Made by a program: the position numbers and the translations under genes. Below, piece by piece: positions 1 to 8,168 of a stretch of DNA of 14,016 nucleotides. The notes under the pieces are model-generated. The model worked only from the letters and a program-made list of their open reading frames with translations, was not told the origin of the DNA and did no database searches. The stretch spans positions 1 through 14,016 of the forward strand of contig DATHET010000076.1 of the NCBI GenBank assembly GCA_035490315.1, written 5' to 3'. The first letter of the stretch is position 1, and every line of letters begins with the position of its first letter. The DNA is from JADJQU01 sp035490315 (GTDB lineage: Bacteria; Planctomycetota; UBA1135; GCA-002686595).

Positions 1-264
1 ATCGTCAACGAGGGCACGGCGGGATTCCATGTGTCGTTCGACCTCGACGGAACCGATCCTTCGATCGCGCCGGGAGTCGGCACGCCGGTCGCCGGCGGCA
101 CCAACTGGCGCGAGTCGCACCTGGTCATGGAGCACGCGGCCGAGTCCGGGCGCCTGCTCGGACTCGAGCTGACCGAGATCAATCCGATCCTCGATGAAAA
201 GAACAGGACCGCCGAGTTCGCGGTTCAGCTCGCGCTGTCGGCGCTGGGGAAACGGATCATTTAG
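1..264 (+). CDS. rocF: Arginase, C-terminal part (5' end outside window)
   Basis: This is the C-terminal 87 residues of a ureohydrolase, open at the window's left edge. Arginase hydrolyses L-arginine to ornithine and urea in the cytoplasm using a two-manganese centre. The visible part carries the metal-binding segment SFDLDGTDPS, whose Asp-x-Asp pair supplies Mn ligands in the family. It is followed by APGVGTPVAGG, then RESHLVME and INPILDEKNRTAEFAV. The last two blocks match my memory of Bacillus-type RocF arginases much better than agmatinases or formimidoylglutamases. The gene ends in TAG, whose G is the first base of the next gene's GTG start, so the two are probably co-transcribed. Biochemically it has no obvious link to polysaccharide export. 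The arginase call is firm; the missing N-terminal part and substrate specificity cannot be checked. Confidence 0.88.
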   Translation: MVNEGTAGFHVSFDLDGTDPSIAPGVGTPVAGGTNWRESHLVMEHAAESGRLLGLELTEINPILDEKNRTAEFAVQLALSALGKRII

Positions 265-1139
265 TGCTCGCGCTCGCCCGATCCCTGTCGCGCAACCGCC
301 GGCTGCTCGGCGATTTCGTCGTCCGCGATCTGCGCGGCCGGTACATCGGCTCGTCGATGGGCTTCTTCTGGTCGGTGGTCTACCCCTTCCTGAACCTGTT
401 CATCTACATGTTCGTGTTCGGCCTGGTGCTGAAAGTGCGCTTCTCGGACGAAGTCAACAAGGGGCAGGTCGCGCTGTGGATGCTAGCCGGCATCACCGTC
501 TGGGCCGCCTTCGGAGAGACGATCTCGCGCTCGACGAACACGCTGGTCGAGAACCAGAACCTGATCCAGAAAGTCGTCTTTCCTTCGGAGATCCTGCCCT
601 CGTTCCTGTGCATCTCGTCGCTGATCAACATGTGCATCGGCTTGCCGATCGTGATCCTCGGCGTGCTCGTGTTCGTGAACTTTCCGAATCTGCTCGGGGA
701 TCCGCTCCCGCTGGCGCCCTTGACGGATCCGGCGAAGGAGATGTCGATGCCGCCCTTGGGGCTGGGCTGGTCGCTGCTCGCCCTGCCGCTCCTGATGGCT
801 TTGCAGGCGATCTTCACCGTGGGCATCGGGTATTTCCTCGCGGCGCTCAACCTTTTTCTGCGCGACGTCTACCACCTGATGGGCGTGTTCGTCACGGTGT
901 GGATGTTCGCGACGCCGATCTTCTATCCTCCGCAGAAGGTCGTGATGGAGGGCTACGGCTGGATCCTGGCCGTCAACCCGATGCACTGGCTGATCTCCTG
1001 CTACCGCGAAGTCCTGATCTTCGGCGCCTGGCCGGATTGGCTGCTGCTCGCGAAATTCGCGGCAATCGGGGTGGTGCTCTTGTTCCTCGGATCGCGCTTC
1101 TTCCTCTGGCAAAAACCGCAGTTCCCCGATCTCCTGTGA
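264..1139 (+). CDS. ABC-2 type polysaccharide export permease (Wzm-like)
   Basis: A 291-residue inner-membrane permease of the ABC-2 family, expected to form with the next gene product the channel that exports undecaprenyl-linked O-antigen, capsule or a similar glycan. The N-terminus has the family's amphipathic start (residues 14-30, LLGDFVVRDLRGRYIGS), then a GFFWSVVYPFLNLFIYMFVFG first membrane segment. Further hydrophobic segments lie near residues 70-90, 112-135, 170-195, 205-222 and 250-275, giving about six in all. The segment FATPIFYPP before the last loop is typical of Wzm and TagG proteins. The GTG start overlaps the arginase stop by one base, and the stop overlaps the ATPase start as GTGA, indicating translational coupling. 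Nothing in the sequence reveals which glycan is exported. Confidence 0.9.
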   Translation: MLALARSLSRNRRLLGDFVVRDLRGRYIGSSMGFFWSVVYPFLNLFIYMFVFGLVLKVRFSDEVNKGQVALWMLAGITVWAAFGETISRSTNTLVENQNLIQKVVFPSEILPSFLCISSLINMCIGLPIVILGVLVFVNFPNLLGDPLPLAPLTDPAKEMSMPPLGLGWSLLALPLLMALQAIFTVGIGYFLAALNLFLRDVYHLMGVFVTVWMFATPIFYPPQKVVMEGYGWILAVNPMHWLISCYREVLIFGAWPDWLLLAKFAAIGVVLLFLGSRFFLWQKPQFPDLL

Positions 1140-2446
1140 GCACGCTGACGAAAAACAGCCGCGAGGGTTCCGCGGAGACATCGGCCGGCACTGCGATCTT
1201 CGCGCAGGACCTCTCGAAGGCTTACCGGATCTACGACAAGCCGATCCATCGGCTGTACGAGCTGGTGCTGCCCGGCAAGAAGCTGCACCGCGAGTTCTGG
1301 GCCGTTCGCAACGTCTACCTCGACATCGCGCGCGGCTCGACCGTCGGCATCATCGGCGAGAATGGCGCGGGGAAATCGAGCCTCTTGAAGCTTCTGACCG
1401 GCATCACGCAGCCGACGACCGGCAGCGTCAAGGTGCAGGGCCGCGTCGCGTCGCTGCTCGAGCTCGGCGCGGGCTTCCATCCGGAATTCTCCGGCCGTGA
1501 CAACATCAAGCTCAACTGCTCCGTGCTCGGCATGAGCGATGCCGAGATCGCCGAGCGCTATCCGAAGATCGTCGAGTTCTCCGAGCTCGGCGACTTCATC
1601 GACCGGCCGGTCAAGACCTACAGCTCCGGCATGTACGTGCGACTCGGTTTCTCGGTCGCGGCCAGCGTCGATCCCGACATCCTGCTGATCGACGAAGCCT
1701 TGTCAGTGGGGGACGAGCACTTCCGCGGCAAGTGCATCAACCGTTTGAACGATTTCCGCGACCAGGGCAAGACGATCATTTTCGTCTCGCACGACATGGG
1801 CGCGGTGAAATCGATGTGCCAGTGGGTCGTGCTGATGGACAAGGGCGAGATCCTCGAGCAGGGCACGGCCGAAAAAGTCGCCGACGAATACCTGAAACGC
1901 GCCAAGGCGCGCGGCAACGAGCGCATGTCCGCGATCAACCGCGGCACCAGCGCCTACCCGCGCTGGGGCAGCGGCGAGATCGAGGTCACCGACGTCGACA
2001 TGCTCGGCGGCGACGGCCAACCGGCCCACGCCTTCACCACCGGCGAGGCCTTCACCGTCCGCTTGCGCTGGAAGGCGCACCAGGACACGAAAGAGCCGGT
2101 CTTCGGCCTCGGGCTGTATCGCTCGGACGGGACCTACGTCAACGGCTCGAACCACGAGTGGCGCGACAAGCCGATCCACCTGCGCGACGTGAAGGCCGGC
2201 GAGAGCGGCGAGGTCGAGATGAGCGCGGGCGCGCTGCAATTGCTGCAAGGCCAGTACTACCTGACGACTTTCGTGTACGAGCATGCCAAGGCCTCGCCGA
2301 CCGCGATCGACCACCGCGAGCACGTGCACACGTTCGAGGTGATCGATCCGCGCCGGCTGCAGCACGGCATGCTGTTCCTGAACAGCCGCTGGACCGTGCG
2401 CCGGCGCAAGGACGGAGCGGTCACCAGCGAGGAGTCGCCGTCGTGA
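1136..2446 (+). CDS. Polysaccharide export ATPase with C-terminal glycan-binding domain (Wzt-like)
   Basis: A 436-residue ATPase partner of the preceding permease. The nucleotide-binding domain (about residues 20-255) has Walker A GENGAGKSS at 74-82, the signature SSGMYVRLGF at 163-172, Walker B DILLIDEALSVGD at 181-193 and the switch His in VSHD at 217-220. The wording of these motifs is typical of the Wzt/TagH subfamily. Residues about 277-420 form an extra beta-rich domain (WGSGEIEVTDVDML, then FTTGEAFTVRLRW and FGLGLYRSDGTYVNGSN) that matches the Wzt_C fold. In E. coli O8/O9a this domain binds the capped non-reducing end of the glycan before export. I chose the GTG at 1136, which overlaps the permease stop; the open frame runs much further upstream, but that part is antisense-like low-quality sequence overlapping the permease. 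It overlaps the next gene by four bases. Confidence 0.92.
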   Translation: MSTLTKNSREGSAETSAGTAIFAQDLSKAYRIYDKPIHRLYELVLPGKKLHREFWAVRNVYLDIARGSTVGIIGENGAGKSSLLKLLTGITQPTTGSVKVQGRVASLLELGAGFHPEFSGRDNIKLNCSVLGMSDAEIAERYPKIVEFSELGDFIDRPVKTYSSGMYVRLGFSVAASVDPDILLIDEALSVGDEHFRGKCINRLNDFRDQGKTIIFVSHDMGAVKSMCQWVVLMDKGEILEQGTAEKVADEYLKRAKARGNERMSAINRGTSAYPRWGSGEIEVTDVDMLGGDGQPAHAFTTGEAFTVRLRWKAHQDTKEPVFGLGLYRSDGTYVNGSNHEWRDKPIHLRDVKAGESGEVEMSAGALQLLQGQYYLTTFVYEHAKASPTAIDHREHVHTFEVIDPRRLQHGMLFLNSRWTVRRRKDGAVTSEESPS

Positions 2447-4479
2447 AGGTCGAGCGCCTGCCCTTCGATCAATACCAGCGCTACCGACTGGTCTCGGACC
2501 TGCTCGGGACATTGCGCGGGAAAAAGAAGCTCGAGGTGCTCGACGTCGGCGGGCGCACGGCCCTGCTGCGCGGATTCCTGCCCGAGGACCACGTCACGCT
2601 GGTCGATCTCGAGGCCTCGGAAGAAAAGGACCTGGTGCTCGGCGACGGCGCGAAGCTGCCCTTCCGCGACAAGTCCTTCGACGTGGTCGCTGCCTTCGAC
2701 ACGCTCGAGCACGTGCCGCCGAGATTGCGCGCGGCCTTCGTCGCCGAGTGCGCGCGCGTCAGCCGCGGCTACGTGGTGCTCGCCGGCCCTTACGATTCCG
2801 AGCGCGTCGCCGAGGCCGAGAAGATCCTCCAGAAGTTCCTCAAGGAGAAGCTGGGAGTCGAGCACCGCTACCTGGAGGAGCATCGCCACAACGGGCTTCC
2901 TTCGCGCGAGAAGACCGAGCAGCAGCTCGAGAAACTCGGCGCGGCGGTTTCAAGTTTCGGTCACGCCAACCTCGAGCGCTGGCTGGCGATGATGTGCCTG
3001 TCGATGTACCTCGATCAGGATCCGGCGCTGCGGCCGCTCGCCCTGCGGATCCACGAGTTCTACAACCGCGCGCTCTACGCTTCCGACCACGCCGGACCGG
3101 TGTACCGCCACGTCGTCGTGGCCTCGCTCGCTGGCGGCCCCATCCCCGACCTCGCCTCGGTGCTCGACGTGCCGCGCGCACCGGCTGGCGCCCTCGAGCC
3201 TTTCACGGACCTGTTCGGCGAGCTGGCGGAATTCGACCGCGAACGCGCGGCCTGGCGTCTGGAGCGCTCACGGCTGGATCAGATCAACCAGGATCTGTCG
3301 CGCGATCTGGCGGGGCACAGCGCGACCCTCGAGGAAGTCGAGCGCCATCTGGGCCTCGAGCGCCAGGAGCTGTCGCAGCTGCGCGAGCTGCTCGAGAGCG
3401 AGCGCAAGCAAGCGCAGGAAGCCGTCGGCGCGCTCGAAGCGGATCTCGCCGAGCACCGCACGACCATGGGCGCCCTCGAGCAGAATCTCAGTGGCGTGCG
3501 CATGGAGTTCGCGGCCCTCGAGCGCAAGTACCTGGCCGAGCGCTACGAGGTCCAGGCGTCCTTCGAGGCGCTCGAGAAGGAGCGCCGCCTGGTCGAGGAA
3601 GCGATGGAGGCCTTCCGCAAGGAGTCCGCGGCCCAGGAGCTCAACCGGCTCGCCCTCGAGACCGAGATCGCACGCGAGCAACAGGCGTCGCGCGAGACCG
3701 CGCGCACCCTCGAGGCCGACCTCCAGGAGCACAAGCGCGTGCACGACGCCCTGCGCGCCGAGATGGAGGCCGTGGTCGCCACGCGCGCGGCCGAGCACGA
3801 GGCGGCGCGGGCGGACCAGGCTCGCCTGGAGCGCGAGATCGAGGCTCACCGCGAAGTCGAGACGCGCCTCGCGAGCGAAGCCGAGGCCTTGCGCGAGCAG
3901 GGTGTGCGCGTCCAGGCCTTGTTCGCGGAGGAACGCTCGGAAGTGGCTGCGAGCATTGCCGCGCTGCGCCAGGAAGTCTCGGCCTTCGAGGCGAACACGG
4001 CCACGCTGCAGGCGGAGCTCGCGCGCGAGAGGCAGGCTGCGCGCGAAATCGCGCGCACGCTGGAGGCCGATCTTGCCGCGCACAAGGAAGTGATCGCGAC
4101 CCTGCGCGGCGAGATCGAGACGCTGCGGACCGAGCTCGACAAGCTGCGCGCGACGTATCAGCGCGACAGCGAGGCTGCGCAAGTGGTGCAGGCCGCGCTG
4201 AATCAGCAGCTCGAAGCCCACCGCAGGGTGCAAGCGGAGCTGCAGGGCGAGCTCGAGCGCCACCGGACAGTGCTCGCCGAAGTGCAGGCGGACCTCGGAA
4301 GGACAGAGAACGTGGCTCAGTCGATCCAGGCGGAGCTGGTCGCCGCCAACGCGACCAACCAGGACGTTGGTCGGAAACTGGCCGAGCGCGAATCGGAGAT
4401 CGCCGAGCTGCGCGCGCTGCTGCGCAGCCGCGTCAAGAATCTGACGCGCGCCTTTTCGCTGAAGAAACCGCGCTTCTGA
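2443..4479 (+). CDS. SAM-dependent methyltransferase fused to a ~400-residue coiled coil; candidate glycan chain terminator/ruler
   Basis: A 678-residue protein with two clear parts. Residues 1-235 form a class I methyltransferase: motif I VLDVGG at 32-37, the acidic end of strand 2 in VTLVDLEAS at 51-59, DGAKLPF at 68-74 and DTLEHVPP at 86-93. Residues about 260-660 are one long, highly charged Glu/Arg/Ala/Leu coiled coil with no Pro-rich break. The C-terminus is basic (RSRVKNLTRAFSLKKPRF), perhaps for membrane or partner binding. The GTG at 2443 overlaps the ATPase stop and has a GGAG eight bases upstream, which settles the start. Methyltransferase plus coiled coil beside a Wzt with a glycan-binding domain parallels WbdD, which caps the O-antigen end and measures its length. 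Unlike E. coli O9a WbdD, I see no kinase domain. The methyltransferase fold is well supported; the capping and ruler role is inferred. Confidence 0.82.
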   Translation: MKVERLPFDQYQRYRLVSDLLGTLRGKKKLEVLDVGGRTALLRGFLPEDHVTLVDLEASEEKDLVLGDGAKLPFRDKSFDVVAAFDTLEHVPPRLRAAFVAECARVSRGYVVLAGPYDSERVAEAEKILQKFLKEKLGVEHRYLEEHRHNGLPSREKTEQQLEKLGAAVSSFGHANLERWLAMMCLSMYLDQDPALRPLALRIHEFYNRALYASDHAGPVYRHVVVASLAGGPIPDLASVLDVPRAPAGALEPFTDLFGELAEFDRERAAWRLERSRLDQINQDLSRDLAGHSATLEEVERHLGLERQELSQLRELLESERKQAQEAVGALEADLAEHRTTMGALEQNLSGVRMEFAALERKYLAERYEVQASFEALEKERRLVEEAMEAFRKESAAQELNRLALETEIAREQQASRETARTLEADLQEHKRVHDALRAEMEAVVATRAAEHEAARADQARLEREIEAHREVETRLASEAEALREQGVRVQALFAEERSEVAASIAALRQEVSAFEANTATLQAELARERQAAREIARTLEADLAAHKEVIATLRGEIETLRTELDKLRATYQRDSEAAQVVQAALNQQLEAHRRVQAELQGELERHRTVLAEVQADLGRTENVAQSIQAELVAANATNQDVGRKLAERESEIAELRALLRSRVKNLTRAFSLKKPRF

Positions 4480-4494
4480 TCGCGCCCTCGCGCG

Positions 4495-6378
4495 TCACTT
4501 GCGGACCAGGCGAAACACCGCGGCTTCCCCGGCGGGGAGCTTGCACTCCAGGCCGCGCGCGTCGGGCGGGTTGAGCCATTGGACTTCGCGCTCCGCGCCG
4601 ACCTCCAGACGCGCGGAGATCTGGAAAAGCCGCGGGTGCGAAGAGCCGCCGGACTCGATGACTTCTTGACGCTCCTTGCCCTCGGCGAGATTGGGCAGCG
4701 ACGCGCAGAGCAGATTTCCGTCGGCCAATTCGCACCAGGTCGACAGCCAGGGCACCGGCAGTCCATCGGCAACCACGCGCCAGGCCGCGCCGGGAGTGTG
4801 AGCACGCGCGAGCAGGGCCGCGATCCGCTCGCGCAGCGCGACTCCTCCGCGCATGCGCTCGTCGACGTAGTTGTCGAGCTCCGCTCCGACCAGGATCACC
4901 TGCGACGCGCGGCCCTCGCGCAACTTTTCGATCCAGGGATGCTCGGGCGGATTCCCGAAGCGGTCGATCGCTCCGAGCTCACCGCGGATGACGAGGATCC
5001 CGCCGGCGCCAAGGTATTCCAAGAGGCGTTTCGCGCCTTCTGCGTCGAGCACGCGCAGATGATTGATGACGAGCAGCGGGAATTCCTTCGCGCAGACCGC
5101 GCCGACACGTTCGAGCGGCAGGGCTCCCGGCATGGCGCCGCAGTCTTCCAGCACGCGCAGCCAGGCGCGCAGGCTCCGCTCGCGGCTGCCGTGGTCCTCC
5201 TGCCAGCCCTGCAAGCGCTTGGGCCAGGTCGGGCCGTCGAGGCGCGCGTCGACCAGCCATCCGTAGGCGATCGAGGCCTCGTCGTTGACGATCGCAACGC
5301 CTCGCGGGCGGGGAGCGAAGAGCGGCTCGCGCTCGCGGACCGCTCGGATGCGCGCGGTGGCTCGCGTCAGCGCTGCCGCGTAGTCGGGATGGCCGCGCAG
5401 CTCGCGGTCGCTCCAGATCACCAGGCCGTCCGCCCCGCGCATCCACGACTCCCAGGCGAACCAGGTCGGCGCGTCCGAGCTCTGCTCGTCGTAGAAAATG
5501 GTCTGGACCACGCGCTGCTCGCGCGATCTGAGGCTGAACAGCAGCTCGCGCGCGTCGCTGACGCGGTAGCACTCGATGAAATCCAGCGCGGGCAGGACGC
5601 GGTCGATCGCGACTCCGCCGAAAGCCGTGCGCCCGATCAGCCCCAAGAGACCCAGGTCGATGTCGCTTGCGCTGCTCCGCGCTTGAGCCGACAGCTCGCG
5701 CATGCGCTCCTGCATCGACTCCTGCGTGAATTCGCGGCGCAGGAGCCAGGCCTGGACCGGTTCCGACGTCCCCTGCTCGAGGGCGAGCCGCGCGGCGTCG
5801 GTCGAAGCACGCGCGAGCGGAAAATCCGCCGCGAGCCGCGAGGCTCCGCGCGCCGCTGCTCGTTCGAGGAAGACTCGCCACGCGCTCTGGCAGTGCTCGC
5901 ACAGGCAGGTGTCCTCGGGACTTCCATAAGGCGTCCAAGAGACTTCGTCGCCGAGCGAAAGCCCGAGCAGCCCGACGTCCGCGCGGTGGCTGTCGAGCGT
6001 GCGCGCGAGGGTCTCGCGCAGTCGCTCGCGAACCGCTGGATCGTTCAAGCAAGGCTGGCGGATCAGCAGCGCGTCGTCGCGCTTGTCGTACCATTCGTTC
6101 CAGCGCTTCTCGTACTTGCGGTCGCGGTCGAGGTGCAGCTCGTTGCGGCCTGCCGCGTTGTCGACGTAGAAAGCGAGGCCCGCTTCCGTCAGCGGCTTCG
6201 CCGGCTCGCCACGGCCCAGATTCGTCGCGCCGAAGGCCTGTGCGAGCTTGGGATCGAGCCCTTCTTCGCCGCGATCCTGGCGCCAGACGAACACCGGGAA
6301 GTCGTTCCAGCTCGCGCGCCGGACCGCGCTCTCCTGGAAGCTGGCCAGGGCGCAGCAGACCAGGGCCAGGGCTCCCAT
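4495..6378 (-). CDS. Secreted glycoside hydrolase family 42-like protein
   Basis: A 627-residue protein resembling GH42 beta-galactosidases but divergent. The short hydrophobic N-terminus (MGALALVCCALASFQ) may be a signal peptide, though it lacks a basic n-region. GLSLGDEVSW at 139-148 places E145 where GH42 has its acid/base Glu, and C158, C160 and C163 (CLCEHC) plus C110 reproduce the spacing of the zinc-binding Cys cluster known from Thermus A4 beta-galactosidase. FYDEQSSDAPTWFAWE at 295-310, followed by RGADGLVIW, resembles the nucleophile region, making E298 a candidate. After about residue 345 (RPRGVAIVNDEASIAYGW) a second alpha/beta domain resembles the GH42 trimerisation domain, and a beta-rich tail follows. 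It starts 2 nt after the stop of the permease gene and converges with the methyltransferase gene, leaving 15 nt. Substrate is unknown and catalytic activity is not assured. Confidence 0.6.
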   Translation of the reverse strand: MGALALVCCALASFQESAVRRASWNDFPVFVWRQDRGEEGLDPKLAQAFGATNLGRGEPAKPLTEAGLAFYVDNAAGRNELHLDRDRKYEKRWNEWYDKRDDALLIRQPCLNDPAVRERLRETLARTLDSHRADVGLLGLSLGDEVSWTPYGSPEDTCLCEHCQSAWRVFLERAAARGASRLAADFPLARASTDAARLALEQGTSEPVQAWLLRREFTQESMQERMRELSAQARSSASDIDLGLLGLIGRTAFGGVAIDRVLPALDFIECYRVSDARELLFSLRSREQRVVQTIFYDEQSSDAPTWFAWESWMRGADGLVIWSDRELRGHPDYAAALTRATARIRAVREREPLFAPRPRGVAIVNDEASIAYGWLVDARLDGPTWPKRLQGWQEDHGSRERSLRAWLRVLEDCGAMPGALPLERVGAVCAKEFPLLVINHLRVLDAEGAKRLLEYLGAGGILVIRGELGAIDRFGNPPEHPWIEKLREGRASQVILVGAELDNYVDERMRGGVALRERIAALLARAHTPGAAWRVVADGLPVPWLSTWCELADGNLLCASLPNLAEGKERQEVIESGGSSHPRLFQISARLEVGAEREVQWLNPPDARGLECKLPAGEAAVFRLVRK

Positions 6379-6380
6379 GA

Positions 6381-8168
6381 CTAGACGCGGGCGAAGGGGA
6401 ACACGATCGGAATCAGGATCACGGCGACGATCAGCACGATCAAGGTCAAGGGAGAGCCCACGCGGGTGAAGTCACGGTAGCGATAATTTCCCGGACCCGT
6501 GACCATCGTGTTCGCCTGGTGGCCCACCGGCGTCATGAAGGCCGTGCTCGCGCCGATCACCACCGCGATCAGGAAGGGGCGCGCGTCCAATCCGACCTGC
6601 GAGGCGAGCGACAGAGCGACCGGAGTCATGATCACGCCCGCGGAGACATTCGCGATCACCTGGGTCAAGAGCGTGGTCGCGACCAGCAGCAGTCCCAGGA
6701 GCAGCGAGGGATGGGCGTCGACACTGCCCAGGGCCGCGATCGACTCCGCGAGCCGGCTCGCGAGGCCGTGGCGCTCGAAAGCGTCGCCGAGGGCCAGGAT
6801 TCCGCCGAGCAGGATCAGGACCGACCAGTCGATCGACGCAAGGGCTTCGCGGGCGCGCACGACCTTGGTGATCACGAGGAACAGGGCGCCAGCCAGCGAC
6901 GCCACGGCGAGCGGCCAGACGTTGAGCGAGGACAGCAGCAACACGACGATCAGCGTGATCGCCGTGATCAGCGCGCCGCGGCCGATCGGCGCGGCGGCGA
7001 TCTCCGACAGGAACAGGAGCTCGCGACCCGATCGCGCGCGCGCGACGTCGCTCTCGTGCCCCTGGATCAGCAGGGTGTCGCCGACGTGCAGCGTCGTGTG
7101 GCCGACCATGCCCGGCTGCACGTGGCTCGCTTTCGCGATCGCCAGCACGTTGAGCCCGGTGCGCGAGCGGAAGTCGGCGGTCGCGAGCGTCCGCCCCGCG
7201 AGCGGCGACTCGGCCGGGACCACGGCCTCGACCAGGCGCACGTCCTCGGAGTCCAGGCGAACGCTCTGCGAAGGACGCTCGCGCAGCGAAAGCTCCTTGC
7301 GCACGCGCAGGATCGATTCGCGCGGTCCCTGCAGGAGCAGCACGTCGTCGCGCCGGATCCGGTTGTAGGGCCCGGGTGCCAGCACCGTGCCCTCGCCGCC
7401 CGCGCGCAAAAGCCCTAGCACGGTGATTCCGTGCTGCTCGAACGTCGGCAATTCCGCCAGCGAGCGGTTGATCAGCGTGCTCGAGGGCTCGATCTCCAGC
7501 TCGGTGACGAACGAGGGGATGTGGTACTGCTCCGACAAAGTCTCCTGCAGCTTGGAGCGCGGCAGGAGCCAGCGACCCGGTCCGTAGAAGTACAGGGCTC
7601 CGACCGCGAGCAGGGCGAGGCCCACGGCCGAGAACTCGAACATCCCGAGCGGTCGCTGCCCCAGCTTCTCGAGCGTCGAGTTGATCGCGACGTTGGTCGA
7701 GGTCCCCATGACCGTGACCATCCCGCCGAGCAGGGTCGAGAAGGACAGCGGGATGAGCAGCCGCGACGCCGGCACGTTCGACTTGCGCGCCACTCCCAGG
7801 ACCACCGGCATCAAGCAGGCGGTGACCGCCGTATCCGAAATCACGGTCGAGAGCAGCCCGCCGACCAGGGCCACGCGCAGGGCGAGGGCCGCCTCGCTCT
7901 GTCCCTCGCGCATCAGGAAGCGCTGTCCGATCGCCTGCGCGAGACCCCAGCGCGTCACCGCCTCGGCGAACACGTACATCGAGGCGATCATCACCAGGGC
8001 CGGGGAGCCGAAGCCCGCGAAGGCCTGCTGCGTCGTCAGCGCTCCGGTGATCGCCAGGGCGAGCGGAACCAGGAGGGCCACGACTTCGTAGCGCACCACG
8101 TCGGTGATGAACAGCACGAGGCTGCCGATCAGGACGGCGATGACGACGCTGGTTTCGAAGGGGGGCAT
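6381..8168 (-). CDS. SLC13/DASS-type anion permease with two RCK_C (TrkA-C) domains
   Basis: A 595-residue inner-membrane transporter of the divalent anion:sodium symporter type; family members carry sulfate, dicarboxylates or other anions. The first membrane half spans residues 1-200 and contains SDTAVTACLMPVV at 111-123 and the conserved GTSTNVAIN at 155-163. Two RCK_C regulatory domains follow at about 221-292 and 308-382, each with the typical pattern (RDDVLLLQG, VGDTLLIQG). The second membrane half starts near 395 and holds the matching ANVSAGVIMTPVA and TPVGHQANTMVTGPGNYRYRDF motifs. Length and domain order fit the common SLC13 permease with central TrkA-C pair. The substrate cannot be read from sequence. 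It is the first gene of a minus-strand pair with the GH42-like gene and is divergent from mcsB. No strong ribosome binding site precedes the ATG. Confidence 0.9.
   Translation of the reverse strand: MPPFETSVVIAVLIGSLVLFITDVVRYEVVALLVPLALAITGALTTQQAFAGFGSPALVMIASMYVFAEAVTRWGLAQAIGQRFLMREGQSEAALALRVALVGGLLSTVISDTAVTACLMPVVLGVARKSNVPASRLLIPLSFSTLLGGMVTVMGTSTNVAINSTLEKLGQRPLGMFEFSAVGLALLAVGALYFYGPGRWLLPRSKLQETLSEQYHIPSFVTELEIEPSSTLINRSLAELPTFEQHGITVLGLLRAGGEGTVLAPGPYNRIRRDDVLLLQGPRESILRVRKELSLRERPSQSVRLDSEDVRLVEAVVPAESPLAGRTLATADFRSRTGLNVLAIAKASHVQPGMVGHTTLHVGDTLLIQGHESDVARARSGRELLFLSEIAAAPIGRGALITAITLIVVLLLSSLNVWPLAVASLAGALFLVITKVVRAREALASIDWSVLILLGGILALGDAFERHGLASRLAESIAALGSVDAHPSLLLGLLLVATTLLTQVIANVSAGVIMTPVALSLASQVGLDARPFLIAVVIGASTAFMTPVGHQANTMVTGPGNYRYRDFTRVGSPLTLIVLIVAVILIPIVFPFARV

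Noticed and set aside
194..1135. Upstream extension of the ATPase reading frame
   Set aside because: It overlaps the permease gene entirely, is Arg/Pro-rich without domain signal, and a GTG at 1136 coupled to the permease stop gives the normal family N-terminus.
1732..2442. Upstream extension of the methyltransferase reading frame
   Set aside because: This part lies over the Wzt C-terminal domain in another frame and is Arg/Gly/Pro-rich; the GTG at 2443 has a ribosome binding site and overlap with the preceding stop.
2748..4574. Long alternative frames over the coiled-coil region (also 3268-4263 on the minus strand)
   Set aside because: High-GC coding regions with biased codons produce long shadow frames; these translate to Arg/Gly/Ala-rich or mirror-type Leu/Arg sequences without motifs.
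4579..6384. 601-codon plus-strand frame opposite the GH42-like gene
   Set aside because: It is the antisense shadow; the minus-strand frame has GH42-like motifs and joins the permease gene with 2-nt spacing.
7767..7786. Second sigma-54-like sequence (GGCACG...TTGC)
   Set aside because: The spacer is six rather than four bases and it lies inside the permease coding sequence.
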